Positions 60,506 to 64,000 of a stretch of DNA of 64,000 nt are shown piece after piece. Position numbers and translations under genes: made by a program. Every line of letters starts with the position of its first letter. Within the stretch, counting starts at the first letter, position 1. The notes under the pieces were generated by a model that ran no database searches, was not told where the DNA came from, and worked only from the letters and a program-made list of their open reading frames with translations. The stretch is from Dipylidium caninum (lineage: Eukaryota > Platyhelminthes > Cestoda > Cyclophyllidea > Dipylidiidae): positions 221,001-285,000 of the forward strand of contig QEYB01001179.1 of assembly GCA_017562135.1 (NCBI GenBank), given 5' to 3'.

Positions 60506-63500
60506 CTGAGAAGGCCGCTACATGTGGCACAGAGAAAGCGAACTCCACCTCAAAACCCCCTCGTACAAGTGGTCCACCCCAGCAGCCGCCTCAGCAGTAA
60601 ACAGACCATTCAACCGAGCAAATCACCGACCACACAGTGCCCGCAACGCCGTGGCACAAAGGGCCCTTCCCCGGGGATGTTCACTCGCCTTCTGCCCTCC
60701 GTCTCGACAGACACCGCGTCAGCCGATCGCGGGGCATCCGCCGTGCACAAAGACTGCCAAGAGGCACAAGCCTCGACTGTGTCAGCGCTCATGGCGTCGG
60801 TCAGCTCGACCCAACAAATCGCCCGCAGAATCTGCCAATTCGGTCCACCCAACAAGGCTTCCCCTCAGGCCGTTGGAACCAAACGCTTCCATGACTGGGA
60901 GTTGCATTTCCCCCTTCCCCACGAACTGCGCTCGACGTGGCGGTGATGGTGGAAGCGAGAAGCAAGTGCGTCGTTCTACGTCTCTCTCTCTCTCTCTCTC
61001 TCTCCTCTCTTCACTTTGCCCAATTCAGGCAAAAAGAGAAGCGTGTTCTTCTTGCACTCTTCTCAGACGGAGGAGGAGTAGATGCGCTAGAGGACGCCAC
61101 AGATGAAGTACCTCGGCAAACTCACGCATACGCAAAGTACAGCTGACCTGGAGGGTCTCTTCACATTAAAGTACCGTCGCCAGTGGTATCCATTCAATCC
61201 CCGTCCCCGTTTGAAATTCTAACCCCTCACCTTAGCGCCTATTGATGGAGTTTTCTTATCTGCGCCATTTTGTTCAGTCCATTTGGGCCTAGACGATGTG
61301 TGCTCGTGTGGTGTGGGACCCTGGTGCGGGGATTGCGTGAGTGAGAAGTGTCGGATTGTTGTTCATTGGAGGATGGTGCTCTCAGCAGACGACGGACTGT
61401 GCAGAGGGGAGGTGAATGCAGAGGAACGAGCGGAGCGGAATGCAGGAGGGCGGAAAAGACGAGCCGCGACATACACGAACGCGAGTTCTACTCCGGTACT
61501 TGAATAGAAGGGGAGGAAGAGATGGCGGTAGTGAGCGATTTCATCTCCGCATTCAACGGTCTCCGTCGGAGTTCTGCGACACCTCCAAAATCGTCACAGA
61601 CACCATCGCCCAAAACACAGGGCGAACTGCATCAGCAACAAAGCTTGCTCCACTCGTCACTCTCTTCATACCATCCCGAAGTCTTCCTTCCATCCTCACC
61701 ACAGCTGGCCCATCGTGTCCCATTCCCTTCTCTGCTGCGAAGGCAGAAGTTTTGGCACGGTTGAGACCGAGGCCCAGGTGAACGACGCTGCGATGCAGTG
61801 TCCCAACACCTCGCCCGACAAATGGTGCTCTGCGGGTAACGCCCCCAACTCCCGTGCCTCGGTTGAGGCCTCGTCTCGGGGACACCACCTCATAGTCTCA
61901 GCCATCGTCTGCCGTGAGGCTGAGTCGGTGGGAGCGGGCGACATCCCTGTCTTACCGGTCCGAGTTCAGCCAGAGACTTACACGAAATGGTTCCATCGCG
62001 GTGATCACCGAGAGGACCGGAATGCCCGTTGACCAGCAGCGTTCTCGACGTGTTGGAGGGGTAGGCTTTTCGTTGTGTCGGGGAGAGTATGGAGGACCAA
62101 GGGGGGAGAGTGTTGGAGTTCCCATCGACGCCTCGAGGAAGACTGACGGGTCGCAATGAAAGAACTCCCGACGTGTACCCAGGTCGAAGGGCTGTAAAGG
62201 TAGTCAGCAAAAGCTGACAACATCATTTGCGGCTTAAGCAAGACAACGGCGGCCACAGAATCCGCACAAAATCCGGTTGTTTAGCTTGTAGACACTGTCA
62301 CCGAGGGAGAGGATGATGGGGCGCGTCGAACAGGTGTTAGGGCATGCAGAGGATGGGGTTGGGGCTGCGGCCGGAACTGTTACTGAGATAGGGGATGAGG
62401 GTGGGGGTGGAAGAGGAAGAGGAGGTTTACGTTTGGCAGATGCAGAACAGCCAGAGCTCCCCAGATCTGTACCATGAGCGGAATCTCTGTTGAAACAGGA
62501 CGACGTAAGGTCAGCAGATGTGATCGAGATGTGCTTAGTTAACCAATCTCTTCGTCTCTCCCCCTCGGAGTTGGAAATGGCCAGTACCCCGGCGTACTGC
62601 AACTCAATCGTCCCCTCCTTCACCTTCCGTCCAGCGAGTGAGGTGGACTGACAGCACTCGCACACCCTCTTTGCGTCCCCCAAACACTCTCACACACACA
62701 AACGCAGAAGGGAGAACGTCGTGTTGAAAATCTTGACGCCGTTGTTAAAAAACACAATCGAGGGAGGCACAATGAATGCGAACACCATCTCCGCTATTTG
62801 GGTCATCGTTGCTGGCCCATATGTGCTTGTGTGGAAGGCAGTGGAGGAAGAAGATGTTGAAAATGAAAATTCCGCTCACGAAATTATCCAAGCAATCTTT
62901 TACGTCTCCGGCCCTTCTCTCATTTCCACATCGTTGGCCACGATTTCGCTGACTCGCACCGTGGCGACTGAGAGGACAGGGTCACCGGACGGTTAAAGGC
63001 AGACAAGTGTGATTAAAATAACTGTTTAGTTATCTATCGCAAAAAGTGTTTTTTCCACTTTGTCGGTGGATTTATGCCGCTGTTTGAACTCACTCGAGGT
63101 TAATTGAAATCCGTGATATTTAAATTAAGAGTAAACACGAATTGTCATGGAAATCGGTGCAGGTTTGGGGAAGAATCGCACTAGTGTCGAGGCACCAGAT
63201 CATAATTGTGCGGGAAAAGTTGATGACCCTTTAACCACGCCCACATTTGTCGAGTTGCGTTAAAGCCCATTTCAGCTAGTAGACGCGACCCTCAGACCGC
63301 GCGGGACGGTCGTTTTCATTTAGTTGCCTAAGATGAAACCAACGCGAAGGACGAAGCTGAGGGAGTTCAGTGGAAATGCAAAAAGAGCATAATTTTACCA
63401 GCCTTGAATGAAGGGTCCGTGGACTAGACGTCCGAAAATGACGAAATATGACACACATGTAGAAAATCAGGCTCTAATCGACGACTGGAAGGAGGGGGAA

Positions 63501-64000
63501 GGGGGAGAGGAAGAGGAAAAGGCTACACCGACTTCAATTTAGAAGATCTGAAGGCGAGATCCGGTGCTCTTCCTCTCCCCCCCTCCATCAGCATTTGTCC
63601 TCTCCACCGCTATGCGGTCGCGTGAATTGAAGGGAAGCTCGTTACATACGAGACCTGGTAGCGTCCATTCCAACTCCTCGTCAGAAATTCGAATGCCAAA
63701 GTGGAGAAGAGAAAGATGCGGTTAATGCAACACTCCAAAGCTCTTCAACTTCCCTGGACTCTGTCACCAGCTGAAAGAGACATGGTATGCTCAACGGGCA
63801 ATAGGAAGTCGCTAATGACATTTATCTCTGGGAAGACTCCTACCACTTCACTGGTGCCGCGATAGGCGACCGGCGTATAAATTACCGCTGATGTGGCACT
63901 TCTCCCGGACCTGAGGCCAACTGCTCAAAACTGTTATGTCCCCCTCCTGTTTCCAGCCCAACGTAGGCCTCATGGAGACGTAGAAGGCCTCGAGCACCAT
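60506..64000. other. No firm gene; may hold 5' exons of the headpiece gene
   Basis: A TC tract lies at about 60983-61004. Several frames look protein-like: 61522-61764 plus (Ser/Pro/Gln-rich) and 62234-62683 minus (150 codons with a Pro-rich stretch and Cys pairs). None could be tied to splice sites in phase or to a family. From 63.0 kb on I see nothing. Confidence 0.4.
62772..62996 (+). other. Open frame with two hydrophobic segments
   Basis: An ATG with A at -3 opens 74 codons. Two likely membrane helices, ISAIWVIVAGPYVLVW and IIQAIFYVSGPSLISTSLAT, are separated by an acidic loop. It could be an exon of a membrane protein. There is no family match, and it lacks the Trp-Pro and NPxxY marks expected of GPCR helices 6 and 7. 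Confidence 0.18.

Overview
The window is animal nuclear DNA. Genes have GT-AG introns and long non-coding gaps, simple-sequence repeats are abundant, and two families seen here are informative: a DM-domain (doublesex/mab-3) transcription factor, a family known only from animals, and a decayed mariner-family transposase. A flatworm is a plausible source, but nothing in the sequence proves it. No rRNA, tRNA, CRISPR array or prokaryotic-type operon was seen.

Layout. (1) 0.8-3.2 kb: a small three-exon gene of unrecognised family with a CCAAT-box promoter. Its second intron carries one copy of a dispersed repeat whose core could act as a phase-compatible cassette exon; a second, inverted copy lies at 8.8-9.6 kb. 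(2) 3.2-17.8 kb: mostly non-coding, with an AT-rich stretch, a degenerate tandem array (11.6-12.6 kb), a CA/GT hairpin at 13.64 kb, weak candidate exons and a CCAAT/GC-box promoter-like block near 16.4 kb. (3) 17.8-22.4 kb: the best gene of the window, a DMRT-type gene with two complete DM zinc modules in one predicted protein, rebuilt over four exons with matching phases and a poly(A) signal. (4) 23.9-24.6 kb: mariner remnant. (5) 24.6-32.6 kb: no firm gene, two low-confidence exons. (6) 32.6-47.9 kb: a 15.3-kb inverted repeat with arms of about 6.8 kb that are nearly identical, around a 1.7-kb unique spacer; arms are rich in short tandem repeats and hold no recognisable gene. (7) 47.9-58.4 kb: a likely terminal exon with an acidic tail, a candidate first exon just after it, and isolated candidate exons. 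(8) 58.4-60.5 kb, minus strand: the 3' end of a gene ending in a villin headpiece (actin-binding) domain. (9) 60.5-64 kb: nothing firm.

The named genes do not form a pathway. One is a likely sex- or neuron-related transcription factor, one a cytoskeletal protein and one unknown. Most of the many open frames in the CpG-rich parts are open on several frames and both strands at once, so they were not treated as genes.
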